NCBI GenBank assembly: GCA_022842065.1
Contig: JALHQH010000002.1
Coordinates: 158,199-222,198, forward strand
Direction: 5' to 3'
DNA: 64,000 nt
Source: Caldilineaceae bacterium
Lineage (GTDB): Bacteria > Chloroflexota > Anaerolineae > Caldilineales > Caldilineaceae
Shown here: positions 39,625-47,915 of the stretch, in pieces
Layout: every line of letters starts with the position of its first letter
How positions within the stretch are numbered: position 1 is the stretch's first letter
The notes under the pieces: model-generated
Seen by the model: only the letters and a program-made list of their open reading frames with translations
The model's database searches: none
What the model was told of the DNA's origin: nothing
Program-made: the position numbers and the translations under genes

Positions 39625-41880
39625 TTACGCAATTTTGCTTACTTCGTCCATAAAACGTCGGTCGAGTGTCGATTGCCCAATCTTTTGCGTGATCAGATAA
39701 TCGCCAGCCAAGGAAAATTGGGGTTCAAGCAACGTAAGCAGCGCTTGTAAGTTCGGTTGGGCGTACCGGCCCGCAGGCAGTGGATAGGTATTCAAGACCG
39801 AAATTAAGTCGTGGCAGCGTCGGATCAGGCCGGCAACGCCCCAAGTCGCGGTCAACGTCTTGAGAATCGGCTGCAGAATCAGGTGGTTTTGGAGCGCTTG
39901 GACTTTTGCGGTGCGCTGGGGATTCAGGAGGAGGTAGCTATTCAAGTAGACTGGCACAAAGAATTGGTCTTGCGTGTTGAGCTCTTCCACCACTTGATCG
40001 ACGACATGATGAATGACATAGAGTTCAAAAAGCGCGGGTAGGCGAATCGTGTGTAGTTCCTCTGCCTGTTCCACGAACAAGGCTTGCTGCAAGCTCGTGT
40101 AGGCAGCCATCACAGCACTTGTGTGGTGGGACCTTAAAAAATGTTCCCAGAGCAGTTCAAAGGCGATGGGCGCCTGCTCGATCGCCAGCCAGACGCTCAT
40201 CTTTTGGGCCAAAGGCGGGAGTTGGTCAAATTGCTGCTTCAGCACCTTGTGCAACTCGGCAAAGAGCAACGGTTCGCGCTGCAAGATCAGCTCTAAGGTA
40301 TGGGGCGGAAACTGGTGTGCGAGGCTAGACAAGAGACTTAATGCCAGTGGATTGCCGGCATAGCGCGTCACCAATTGGGCTAAATCGAGGTTGTAATGCG
40401 CCAGCCCGTAACGCGTTAGCAGGTCAACACCCGCCGTGGTGGAGAGCCCGGGTAGCCGTAAGATCCGCAACAAGGAAGAGTGACGCGCCAGTTGCACAAG
40501 CGACTGGGGTTGCAGGCCACTGCAGAAAATCAGCGCGCTCTGGTGCTCGCCCTCGGTCATCCAGCGAAACAACATGGCGAGCGCCTCTTCTGCGCCGGCT
40601 TGGAGGGCAGTGTTGCGCAAGAGACACTCAGCCTGATCCAGAATCAACAGACAACGTTCTTTGCGCAAAAGTTGCAGCAGCGGGGCAAGCAGCAGATCGA
40701 TGGGCGGAGCGGGCTGGGTAAAAAGAGGGACGGCGGGTGAAGAGGCAGCCGTCAGTTGTGCGATCCACATCTGGAGGATCTGGGCCACGGTGGCACCCCC
40801 GCTGGCCGAGGACCAAACAATGCGCGTAAACGGCACCAGGGGTCCACCTACGGGTACGGTTCCCTCACTTTTTTCCACCAACCGATGGACAAAATCGGCC
40901 ACCAGTGCCGTTTTGCCCTGACCACTAACGCCCAAGAGCGCCACCAAACGGCACTGTTCTTTCAGCAACCAATGTTCGAGCTGGTATAATTCTGTTGCGC
41001 GTCCATCCAAATGGATGGCAGTGGGCACGGCATCCCAATTTACTTGGGGAGTACCGGGTAAAAGGGACAGCGTACTCGGCATAGCGGTTGGCTGGGCGGT
41101 GAGCACAGCCAGCGCGGGCGTTGGGTTGGTGACATGAAGCGACGGCTGGACGATTTGACCGGCTTTGATTTGTATGTAGAGCGCCGTGGTCTCTGGCATG
41201 GGCGCAACCCCATACTCAGTCGCCAACGCTTGCTGGCAAAGAGTGTACTGGGCCAACGCGGCGCTGCGTTGCCCGCTGTAGGCATAAAGCAGCATCAGCT
41301 GCCGATGGGCATTTTCATCCCACGGGGCCATGTGCAAAATGCGCCGGGCCGTCAATAATGCAGCCTCAGCCTTGTCATCTCCCATATATTGTTGCGTTAG
41401 CAGGTGCAGCCCCTGTAATGCGTGGTCTTGGAGGGTGCGCTGTTGCGCTGATAACCACATTTCAAAGACGGGTGCAGCTTGAATCGTAAAGCCTTCCAGA
41501 AAATTACCCCGGTAGAGTTTGAGGATCTCCGCCAACATTTCTTGGCGATCAGTGCTTTGCGGGGCTGACCAATAGTTATTAAAGATGGTAACATCTAGCC
41601 AATAAGAATTATCGGCCACCAAGGCAAGTTTTTGACGGGTAATATCCAGATACGAGCCAATACTTTTACGCAAACTATAGAGCACATTGCGTAAATTTTT
41701 GAGCGCCTGTTGCTCGCTAACATCATTCCAGAGCAGATCAACCAGGGTGCTGCGATCGTGTGATTTACCTGTAACAGCCAAGAAGGCCAAGAGGGCTAGT
41801 TCGCGCCCGGTAATAACGGTAGACAAGGAAAGCCCATTCGTATGGATTTGAGGTACACCAAGCAAGCTTATCTTTAACAT
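39625..41880 (-). CDS. SARP/BTAD-family transcriptional regulator with ATPase domain
   Basis: A 751-residue regulator. Residues 1-100 form an OmpR-type winged-helix DNA-binding domain (GRELALLAFLAV, DRSTLVDLLWND, ALKNLRNVLYSLRK); 100-245 are the BTAD domain with helical repeats (FLEGFTIQAAPVFEMWLSAQ, ENAHRQLMLLYAYSG). A P-loop ATPase of the STAND/NB-ARC kind follows (GVSGQGKTALVADF about residue 318, Walker B-like CLLILDQAECLL), then a helical C-terminus. Such proteins commonly activate neighbouring secondary-metabolite genes. It is the first gene of the minus-strand block, directly upstream of the cluster, and is the obvious candidate for pathway-specific control. A consensus-like promoter with a palindrome in its spacer lies upstream, suggesting autoregulation. 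Confidence 0.93.
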   Translation of the reverse strand: MLKISLLGVPQIHTNGLSLSTVITGRELALLAFLAVTGKSHDRSTLVDLLWNDVSEQQALKNLRNVLYSLRKSIGSYLDITRQKLALVADNSYWLDVTIFNNYWSAPQSTDRQEMLAEILKLYRGNFLEGFTIQAAPVFEMWLSAQQRTLQDHALQGLHLLTQQYMGDDKAEAALLTARRILHMAPWDENAHRQLMLLYAYSGQRSAALAQYTLCQQALATEYGVAPMPETTALYIQIKAGQIVQPSLHVTNPTPALAVLTAQPTAMPSTLSLLPGTPQVNWDAVPTAIHLDGRATELYQLEHWLLKEQCRLVALLGVSGQGKTALVADFVHRLVEKSEGTVPVGGPLVPFTRIVWSSASGGATVAQILQMWIAQLTAASSPAVPLFTQPAPPIDLLLAPLLQLLRKERCLLILDQAECLLRNTALQAGAEEALAMLFRWMTEGEHQSALIFCSGLQPQSLVQLARHSSLLRILRLPGLSTTAGVDLLTRYGLAHYNLDLAQLVTRYAGNPLALSLLSSLAHQFPPHTLELILQREPLLFAELHKVLKQQFDQLPPLAQKMSVWLAIEQAPIAFELLWEHFLRSHHTSAVMAAYTSLQQALFVEQAEELHTIRLPALFELYVIHHVVDQVVEELNTQDQFFVPVYLNSYLLLNPQRTAKVQALQNHLILQPILKTLTATWGVAGLIRRCHDLISVLNTYPLPAGRYAQPNLQALLTLLEPQFSLAGDYLITQKIGQSTLDRRFMDEVSKIA

Positions 41881-41952
41881 AATTAATACAATGTAGGTTT
41901 ATTCTGCTAATTTCGTATATTTAATTAAGTTCAATTTACGATTTACCATTTT

Positions 41953-41980
41953 ATCATAAGACGTTTGACGTAAATGTCAA
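41953..41980 (-). promoter_or_regulatory. Sigma-70-type promoter of the SARP regulator with palindromic spacer
   Basis: On the minus strand: -35 TTGACA (41980-41975), 16-nt spacer, -10 TATGAT (41958-41953), about 70 nt before the ATG at 41880. The -35 and spacer contain TGACATTTACGTCA (41979-41966), an imperfect palindrome with TGAC/GTCA ends, followed by another ACGT step. A factor bound here would cover the promoter. Confidence 0.72.
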
Positions 41981-42019
41981 GAGCCTCGACCGTAACGAGA
42001 TCGTGATCAAACGATCATT

Positions 42020-42069
42020 GGCCGCCATCTAGCTTAGCCGATGGCGGCCGATGGCGGCCGATGGGCGCC
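42020..42069. repeat. Hairpin with three tandem 10-mers in the divergent intergenic region
   Basis: GGCCGCCATC (42020-42029) can pair with GATGGCGGCC at 42040-42049 or with its second copy at 42050-42059; a third, degenerate copy is 42060-42069. The whole 41881-42219 interval lies between divergent genes and otherwise holds the two promoters described; the alternative pairing makes this a possible insulator or bidirectional terminator. Confidence 0.6.
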
Positions 42070-42114
42070 ACAGAGCAATTCCCCCTGCAATATCCCCTTC
42101 AGTGGCCTAGCAGT

Positions 42115-42144
42115 TTGATCCCGATAGGTTAGACAAAGTACAAT
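42115..42144 (+). promoter_or_regulatory. Promoter of the molybdopterin dehydrogenase gene
   Basis: TTGATC (42115-42120) and TACAAT (42139-42144) separated by 18 nt, about 75 nt upstream of the ATG at 42220. Reasonable match to sigma-70-type elements; no operator-like symmetry seen within it. Confidence 0.5.
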
Positions 42145-42219
42145 GAGGTAGGCAAATTACCAGTCGCGGCGAAGTTGCGGCGGCAGGACAGCGTCACGAA
42201 CGCGGATAAGAGGACACCG

Positions 42220-44823
42220 ATGCAAGTCCAACTAGAACTGCTTGTGAATGACACCCCCTACCAGCTCCAGGTTGAACCCGAACGCACCTTGTTGAGTGTC
42301 CTGCGCGAGGAACTCGGGATCACCGGCCCGAAATATGGCTGTGGCGAAGGTAAGTGCGGGGCTTGTACCATCCTAATGGCCGGCCAACCGCTGCAGGCGT
42401 GTAGCATCTCTGTCAGTGCCGCAGCCGGCCAGCCGATCACGACCATTGAAGGGCTGGCGACTGGTGACAAACTCCACCCGTTGCAAGAAGCATTTCTGGC
42501 ATTGGGCGCGCTCCAGTGTGGGTATTGCACCCCAGGCATGATCATCTCTGGGGTTGCCTTGCTCAGTGCCCACCCACAGCCGACCAGCGAACAGATTCAG
42601 CACTTTATGCAGGACAATCTCTGTCGCTGCGGCGCATATAACCGCATCGTCAGCGCAATTCAGGCGGCGGCGACAGGAACAACCAGGGCAGAGCTTACCC
42701 AAATCCAGGTCGCCCCTGTCGCCGCCACCCCACTTCTCGACACCGCAGAGCAGATCCCTAGCAAACTCGACGAAGGGCTCTTTGTTGCGTTTCCCTGCCC
42801 GGAAGTGGCGACGGTACTCTATGGTGATCCCGCCGCGGCACCGCCCCCCGCCGAGCGCGAATTGCAGGAGATCGGGCCGTGGGTGCATATTGACGGCGAA
42901 GGGGCCATTACAGCTTATGTCGGCAAAGCAGAAGTAGGCCAGAATATCCGGACCGCGTTGGCACAGATCGTGGCCGAAGAGCTGCGCGTACCGGCGACGG
43001 CCGTGCGGGTGGTGCTGGGCGACACGGCCCTTACCCCCTATGACCGTGGCACTTTTGGCAGCCGTACCACCCCAGTGACGGGGCCCCAACTCTGGCGCGC
43101 CGGCGCAGCGACGCGTGAATTGCTGCTCGAGTTGGCCGCCGCGACATGGCGTGTGGACAAGAGCAACTTGACACTTGCCGGTGGTGTTGTCACCCACCCG
43201 ACCAGTGGCCGCAGCGCCACCTATAGCGACTTGGCGCGCGACCGCAACATTCTGCGCATTGCGGATGATGACCTGCCGATCACGCCACCGATTGCCTGGC
43301 AACAAGCGGGCCAATCGGCTGCCAAGGTCAATGGGCATAGTTTTGTGACAGGGCAACACCACTATGCTTCGGATCTGCGCTTGCCGGAGATGGTCTATGG
43401 TAAGATCTTGCGCCCGCCCGCTTACCAATCGACGCTTGTAGCGCTTGACAGCAGTGCCGCCGAGGCCATGGCCGGGGTGACCGTCGTACGCGATGGTGAT
43501 TTTGTCGGCGTGGTGGCCCCCGATGAATCTACAGCCGAACAAGCCATCGCGGCCCTGCGCACCCGCTGGCAGACCACGCTCCAAGTCTCCCAAGCCGAGT
43601 TATTTGCCTATCTTAAAGAGACACCGCTGGAAGGGGAAGCGCGCCACGGCCCCTATCTATCCACCGAAGGGTCGATAGCCGCCGGCTTGGCACAGGCCCA
43701 CTTGACCCTGGCGCAGCAGTACACCGTCGCCTATATTGCCCATGCGCCCTTGGAACCACGCGCCGCGGTGGCCTACTGGCAGGGTGAGCAATTAACCATC
43801 TGGACCGGCACCTCGCGGCCCTTTGGTGTGCGCACCGAGTTAGCCACCATCTTCGGCCTGCCCGAAACACAGATCCGAGTGATTGTGCCCGACACCGGCT
43901 CCGGTTATGGCGGCAAACACACCGGGCAAGCCGCGATTGAGGCGGCGCGGCTGGCGAAAGCAGTGGGCAAGCCGGTTAAGTTGCGCTGGACGCGCGTGGA
44001 AGAGTTTACCTGGGCCTATCTGCGCCCAGCCGGGCTGATCGAAGTGACCGCGGGGGTTGACCGCGACGGGCGCTTCACCGCCCTGGAGCTACACAACTAC
44101 AACTCGGGGGCAGCAGGCATCGAAACGCTTTACACTGTGCCGAATCGCCACATTACCTTTCAACCGTCAGCGCCACCCTTGCCCCAAGGTTCCTATCGTT
44201 CGTTGGCCGCGCCGGCCAACCACTTTGCGCGCGAGACGCTGGTCGATGAATTTGCCCATGCCCTGAGCATTGACCCGCTCGAATTCCGCTACCGCAATCT
44301 ACAAGATGAACGCATGAAAGCGGTGCTGGCCGCCGCAGCGCAAGTCTTTGGCTGGGGTCAACAGCCGCCGCCCGCGCATGGCTACGGCATTGCCGGTGGC
44401 TTTGACAAGAATTCTTACATCGCCACCTGTGCTGAGGTCTATGTGGATCCACAAAGTGGGCAACCCCAGGTGACCCGTATTGTCGCCGCCTATGATTGTG
44501 GCGCAATCATCAATCCCGACAACCTGCGCAACCAGGTCGAAGGCGCGATTGTCCAAGGGTTGGGGGCGGCGCTCTTTGAGCAGATCGAATTTGCCAACGG
44601 GCGGATCCTCAACCCCAACTTTGCCGATTACCGCGTACCACGCTTTCGTGACATTCCAACGATTGACATTATTCTGCTCGACCGCAAAGAGATCGCCCCG
44701 GCCGGGGCCGGGGAGACACCAATTGTCGCCATCGCCCCAGCGATTGGTAACGCCATCTTCCAGGCCACCGGCGTGCGGCTGCGCAGCCTGCCGTTCGTTG
44801 CGCCCGGTAAACCACTCGCCTAG
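42220..44823 (+). CDS. Fused [2Fe-2S]/molybdopterin dehydrogenase of the xanthine oxidase family
   Basis: An 867-residue protein joining the small Fe-S subunit and the large molybdenum subunit without an FAD domain. Residues 1-160 hold the plant-type cluster (YGCGEGKCGACT) and the second cluster (LQCGYCTPG and CRCGAYN). The rest is the Mo-binding part: aldehyde oxidase a/b hammerhead (DLRLPEMVYGKILRP), GSGYGGKH, KLRWTRVEEF, and near the C-terminus GAGETPIVAIAPAIGNA with the Glu expected to be the catalytic base. It should hydroxylate an aldehyde or N-heterocycle and pass electrons to an external acceptor. I use the ATG at 42220, which has AAGAGGA 5 nt upstream, over the in-frame TTG at 42175. 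Molybdenum-cofactor accessory genes are not adjacent. The precise substrate is unknown. Confidence 0.92.
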   Translation: MQVQLELLVNDTPYQLQVEPERTLLSVLREELGITGPKYGCGEGKCGACTILMAGQPLQACSISVSAAAGQPITTIEGLATGDKLHPLQEAFLALGALQCGYCTPGMIISGVALLSAHPQPTSEQIQHFMQDNLCRCGAYNRIVSAIQAAATGTTRAELTQIQVAPVAATPLLDTAEQIPSKLDEGLFVAFPCPEVATVLYGDPAAAPPPAERELQEIGPWVHIDGEGAITAYVGKAEVGQNIRTALAQIVAEELRVPATAVRVVLGDTALTPYDRGTFGSRTTPVTGPQLWRAGAATRELLLELAAATWRVDKSNLTLAGGVVTHPTSGRSATYSDLARDRNILRIADDDLPITPPIAWQQAGQSAAKVNGHSFVTGQHHYASDLRLPEMVYGKILRPPAYQSTLVALDSSAAEAMAGVTVVRDGDFVGVVAPDESTAEQAIAALRTRWQTTLQVSQAELFAYLKETPLEGEARHGPYLSTEGSIAAGLAQAHLTLAQQYTVAYIAHAPLEPRAAVAYWQGEQLTIWTGTSRPFGVRTELATIFGLPETQIRVIVPDTGSGYGGKHTGQAAIEAARLAKAVGKPVKLRWTRVEEFTWAYLRPAGLIEVTAGVDRDGRFTALELHNYNSGAAGIETLYTVPNRHITFQPSAPPLPQGSYRSLAAPANHFARETLVDEFAHALSIDPLEFRYRNLQDERMKAVLAAAAQVFGWGQQPPPAHGYGIAGGFDKNSYIATCAEVYVDPQSGQPQVTRIVAAYDCGAIINPDNLRNQVEGAIVQGLGAALFEQIEFANGRILNPNFADYRVPRFRDIPTIDIILLDRKEIAPAGAGETPIVAIAPAIGNAIFQATGVRLRSLPFVAPGKPLA

Positions 44824-44908
44824 CGCGGACAAACCAGAAGCGCACAGTGCTGAGCCACGATAGCCGAAGATTTTCTACTGAGTTTTTTAGTTAGCGATTG
44901 ACGGATCT

Positions 44909-44994
44909 TCTCACCCAAGCCAGGTACTATACCAGATGTTTTCTGAATTTGATGTAGTACCTCGCTTGAGTGAGAAATGCCGATTGAATATAAA
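44909..44994 (+). promoter_or_regulatory. Promoter with operator-like inverted repeat upstream of the aldolase gene
   Basis: Arms 44909-44929 and 44955-44975 match at 19 of 21 positions (TCTCACnCAAGCnAGGTACTA). The right arm overlaps the -35 TTGAGT (44966-44971), which is 17 nt from -10 TATAAA (44989-44994). AAGGAG and the ATG at 45015 follow. Binding of a dimeric repressor to this repeat would block the promoter; the arms are unusually long for a simple operator, so a looped or tetrameric factor is also possible. Confidence 0.68.
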
Positions 44995-45014
44995 GATCAG
45001 ATAAGGAGTTTTGC

Positions 45015-46049
45015 ATGGCAAAAGTAAAAATGGGTAAAGGAAAATTCACGCGGATCAATGCGTGCGCCGACGATCAAGGCATCATTGCCGCGGCGGCGAT
45101 GGATCAGCGCGGTTCACTGCAGAAGGCCATCGCCAAGGGCCGGGGCAGTAACGGCACCGCCAGCGCCGAGGATCTGGCCACTTTTAAGGGCGTAGTTACC
45201 CGTGTGCTGACCAAACATGCCAGCGCGATCCTCATGGATCCAGAATACGGGCTGGCAGCGATCACCCAACGGGCACCGGGCACGGGGGTATTGCTGGCCT
45301 ATGAGAAGACCGGCTACGATGTCAGCGTTAAAGGGCGCTTGCCCGATCTGCTGCCGGAGTGGAGTGTGCGCCGGTTGGTGGAAGCCGGGGCCGATGCGAT
45401 CAAGATTCTACTCTATTACAATCCTAACGATGATGAGGCCATTAACACGGTCAAACATGCGTTTATCGAACGAATCGGTGCGGAATGTGCCGCGGTCGAT
45501 GCGCCCTTCTTCCTGGAACCGATTGTCTATGACGATACGATTGGTGACGACAAGAGCTTTGCCTTTGCCAAGGTCAAGCCGGATTATGTGACGCGCAGTA
45601 TGGCCGAGTTCTCCAAGGATCGTTATGGGGTTGACATTCTCAAGGTCGAGGTGCCGGTCAACATCAAGTTTGTCGAAGGTTCACGCGCCTTCACCAGTGG
45701 GGAGGCCGCGTACTCGCGCGCCGAGGCAAAGGATCTCTTCCGCAGCGCGGCCAGTGTGGCCACCAAACCTTTTATCTACCTGAGTGCCGGCGTCACCGAT
45801 GAAATCTTCCGCGAAACGCTGGAATTGGCGGCGGAGGCAGATGTCCCCTTCTCCGGTGTGCTCTGTGGCCGTGCCACTTGGCAGGATGGGATTCCCATCT
45901 ACGCCGAAAAGGGTGTGGATGGGCTGGAAGCGTGGCTGGAGGATCGCGGCGTGCAGAACATTAAGGCGCTCAACGCGGTCCTGGCCAATGGGGCTAAGCC
46001 GTGGTGGGATTTCTATGGTGGACGCGCTAATATTGAAGTGATCGAATAA
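45015..46049 (+). CDS. lacD: Tagatose-1,6-bisphosphate aldolase family protein (LacD-like)
   Basis: A 344-residue class I aldolase-family protein, slightly longer than typical LacD. Features: AAAMDQRGSLQKAI near the N-terminus, SAILMDPEYGL, AGADAIKILLYYNP, DILKVEVPVN with the Lys expected to form the Schiff base, FIYLSAGVTDEIF and GVLCGRATWQDG. It would cleave tagatose-1,6-bisphosphate (or a related ketose bisphosphate) to DHAP and glyceraldehyde-3-phosphate. Strong AAGGAG site 6 nt before the ATG. It is followed 13 nt later by a small ABM protein, so the two are probably co-transcribed. Other lactose/tagatose genes are not nearby, so the physiological substrate is uncertain. Confidence 0.9.
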   Translation: MAKVKMGKGKFTRINACADDQGIIAAAAMDQRGSLQKAIAKGRGSNGTASAEDLATFKGVVTRVLTKHASAILMDPEYGLAAITQRAPGTGVLLAYEKTGYDVSVKGRLPDLLPEWSVRRLVEAGADAIKILLYYNPNDDEAINTVKHAFIERIGAECAAVDAPFFLEPIVYDDTIGDDKSFAFAKVKPDYVTRSMAEFSKDRYGVDILKVEVPVNIKFVEGSRAFTSGEAAYSRAEAKDLFRSAASVATKPFIYLSAGVTDEIFRETLELAAEADVPFSGVLCGRATWQDGIPIYAEKGVDGLEAWLEDRGVQNIKALNAVLANGAKPWWDFYGGRANIEVIE

Positions 46050-46062
46050 CAAGGAAACCCTT

Positions 46063-46353
46063 ATGATCATCATTGGTGGCCCGATGAAAATCAAGCCTGA
46101 GCACCGCGCGGCAGCGGTAGCAGCCTTTGTCCAGATGCAGAAAGCGTCCCAAGCCGAGGTCGGCTGTCTGACCTACGTCTTCGCGGCCGATCTAGAGGCA
46201 GATGACACCTTTCATCTCTATGAAGAGTGGGAGAATAGTGAGTCGTTAGCCGCGCATGGGCAGACCCCGCACATGGCGATCTTCCGTGAGCAGATGGCAC
46301 AGTATCGGGTGGCGGCGAGCATCAAACGTTATCAGGCCGAGTTGGCAGCCTAA
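46063..46353 (+). CDS. Small ABM-domain protein (quinol monooxygenase-like, YgiN type)
   Basis: A 96-residue ferredoxin-like dimeric alpha-beta barrel protein. MKIKPEHRAAAVAAF, GCLTYVFAAD, FHLYEEWENSESLAAH and PHMAIF are the usual pattern of the antibiotic-biosynthesis-monooxygenase (ABM) family, with the His of LAAH..TPHM. Such proteins act as cofactor-free oxygenases or as small detoxification enzymes. Only 13 nt separate it from the aldolase, so it is likely in the same transcript. The substrate cannot be predicted. Confidence 0.85.
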   Translation: MIIIGGPMKIKPEHRAAAVAAFVQMQKASQAEVGCLTYVFAADLEADDTFHLYEEWENSESLAAHGQTPHMAIFREQMAQYRVAASIKRYQAELAA

Positions 46354-46376
46354 ACAATCACCTAACCGCCCAATCG

Positions 46377-46540
46377 AATTGTCCCGTAGGGACACCTGAC
46401 CATAGGGTAAATGATTCTCTAATAGAGAAAACATGTAGAGTTGGCACAATTGTGTACTGCGCATCAGGGGATGCGCAGTACACAATTGTGCCATGTTTCT
46501 CTGTTTTCTCTATAAGGTCAGGTGTCCCTACGGGACAATT
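46377..46540. repeat. Large nested palindrome (MITE-like), about 164 bp
   Basis: Outer arms 46377-46401 and 46516-46540 are perfect 25-bp inverted repeats (AATTGTCCCGTAGGGACACC at the ends). A central 24-bp perfect stem joins 46442-46465 and 46470-46493 with an AGGG loop. Between, AGAGAAAACATG (46424-46435) pairs partly with CATGTTTCTCT (46492-46502). The whole could fold into one long hairpin. It fills the gap between the ABM and MFS genes and carries no gene. Likely a non-autonomous mobile element or chromosomal interspersed palindrome; it may also stop transcription. Confidence 0.85.
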
Positions 46541-46588
46541 AATAATTTAATGAATGAAAATTAACCCATTGATAGCATGTAACCAACT

Positions 46589-47827
46589 ATGGCTTTAACC
46601 AAAACTGCCTTTCTTGAGAGTTTTACCCCGTTTCGCGATGCGAATATTCGCACTTATCTGCTTGGCCAGGCGGTTTCGCTCACTGGCACCTTTATGCAGC
46701 AAATGGCGCTGCAGTGGTTTGTCTGGGATATTACCAAAGATACGCGCTGGATTGGCATTGTGGCCGCGGTCACCTTTGCCCCTGGTTTCTTTCTGATGCC
46801 TTTTACCGGTTCGCTGGCCGACCGCGTCGACCGGCGCAAGCTGCTCATCATCACGCAGATCGTCGAAATGGGGCTAGCCCTCACCATGGCGCTGTTGATT
46901 GTGTTAGGACTCCATGTACTCTGGCCAATTTTGGTGATTGCGCTGATTTTAGGCATCACCGCTGCGTTTAATATGCCCACCCAAGGGGCCTTCATCGGCG
47001 ACCTGAGCGGGATGGCCGAGATTCGTAAAACAATGATGCTCTACGCGATGATGATCGAAATCGGGCGCTTTCTGGGGCCAGCCATTGCCGGGCTGGTGGT
47101 TGCCCAGTTTAATATCGCCACGGCCTTTCTGTTGAATGGGCTGAGCTTTCTGGCTGTCATCATCAGTCTGCTGATCGTGCGGGCCGAGCAGACGCGGCGT
47201 CCGCCCAGTGGCAATTTGTTACAAAACTTTGGCGAAGCAGTCGTCTATATCCGTAAACAGCCGCGCATTGCCGATCTGTTGGCCTGTAGCCTCTCGGTCA
47301 CCGTCTTTATCTTCTCCAGCCTGCAACTTACCGCGCCGATTGCTGACACCGTGCTCAAAGGCGGCCCGGCGTTGGTCGGTTATCTGCTCGCCGCGTCAGG
47401 GGCCGGCGCGCTCTTTGGCGTGTTGGTGGTTGCGCCGCAGGTGCAGCGCATGGACCGGGCCGGCTTGGCGTTGAGTGTGGCGCTGCTCTGGTCGGCACTC
47501 TGGCTGGTGCTTACCTCATTCTTCACCTGGGCACCGCTGACGATCATGGGCATCTTCTTTTACAGCGTGAATATTCCGGTGGTGCTGGCGAATGTGGGTG
47601 CCCTGGTGCAGATGTTGGCCCCGCCGGATATGCGGGCGCGGTTGCTGAGCGTTTCTTCCATGCTTTCGACCGGGGCGCAACCACTGGGCGCGTTGATGAT
47701 TGGTTGGCTGGGCAACGCGCTGGGGCCGCTGGCCGCGATCCGGGTTAATGGGTTCTTGATGGCGGCGATTGCGTTGAGCCTTTTGCTGCTCCATCGCCAA
47801 TTTCGCAATTGGGTGGTCGTCCGCTGA
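46589..47827 (+). CDS. MFS transporter (MFS_3 / EntS-like exporter)
   Basis: A 412-residue inner-membrane protein with about 12 predicted membrane segments, starting NIRTYLLGQAVSLTGTFMQQ. The motif-A loop GSLADRVDRRKLLI between TM2 and TM3 and the ligand-free NMPTQGAFIGDLSG segment are typical of the MFS_3 subfamily of drug and siderophore exporters. Full length. The upstream palindrome separates it from the aldolase genes, and a strong terminator follows. It is 4.7 kb from the biosynthetic cluster on the other strand, so a role in export of the product is possible but not indicated by context. Confidence 0.92.
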   Translation: MALTKTAFLESFTPFRDANIRTYLLGQAVSLTGTFMQQMALQWFVWDITKDTRWIGIVAAVTFAPGFFLMPFTGSLADRVDRRKLLIITQIVEMGLALTMALLIVLGLHVLWPILVIALILGITAAFNMPTQGAFIGDLSGMAEIRKTMMLYAMMIEIGRFLGPAIAGLVVAQFNIATAFLLNGLSFLAVIISLLIVRAEQTRRPPSGNLLQNFGEAVVYIRKQPRIADLLACSLSVTVFIFSSLQLTAPIADTVLKGGPALVGYLLAASGAGALFGVLVVAPQVQRMDRAGLALSVALLWSALWLVLTSFFTWAPLTIMGIFFYSVNIPVVLANVGALVQMLAPPDMRARLLSVSSMLSTGAQPLGALMIGWLGNALGPLAAIRVNGFLMAAIALSLLLLHRQFRNWVVVR

Positions 47828-47852
47828 ATTTGAGCTGTCCACCATGTACTGT

Positions 47853-47885
47853 ATAGCCCAGCCTTAGCAGGTTGGGCTATTTTTT
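47853..47885 (+). terminator. Rho-independent terminator after the MFS gene
   Basis: Stem ATAGCCCAGCC (47853-47863) and GGTTGGGCTAT (47870-47880), one G-U pair, loop of 6 nt, followed directly by TTTTT. Confidence 0.92.
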
Positions 47886-47915
47886 AAAATCAATCACCGA
47901 AAAGAGTAAACAATC

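Noticed and set aside
42040..42069. Tandem 10-mers as a CRISPR or direct-repeat array
   Set aside because: Only three contiguous copies without spacers; better explained as hairpin-forming repeats.
42373..43593. 406-residue open frame on the minus strand inside the molybdopterin dehydrogenase gene
   Set aside because: Antisense shadow: the plus-strand frame has the full set of Fe-S and Mo-site motifs.
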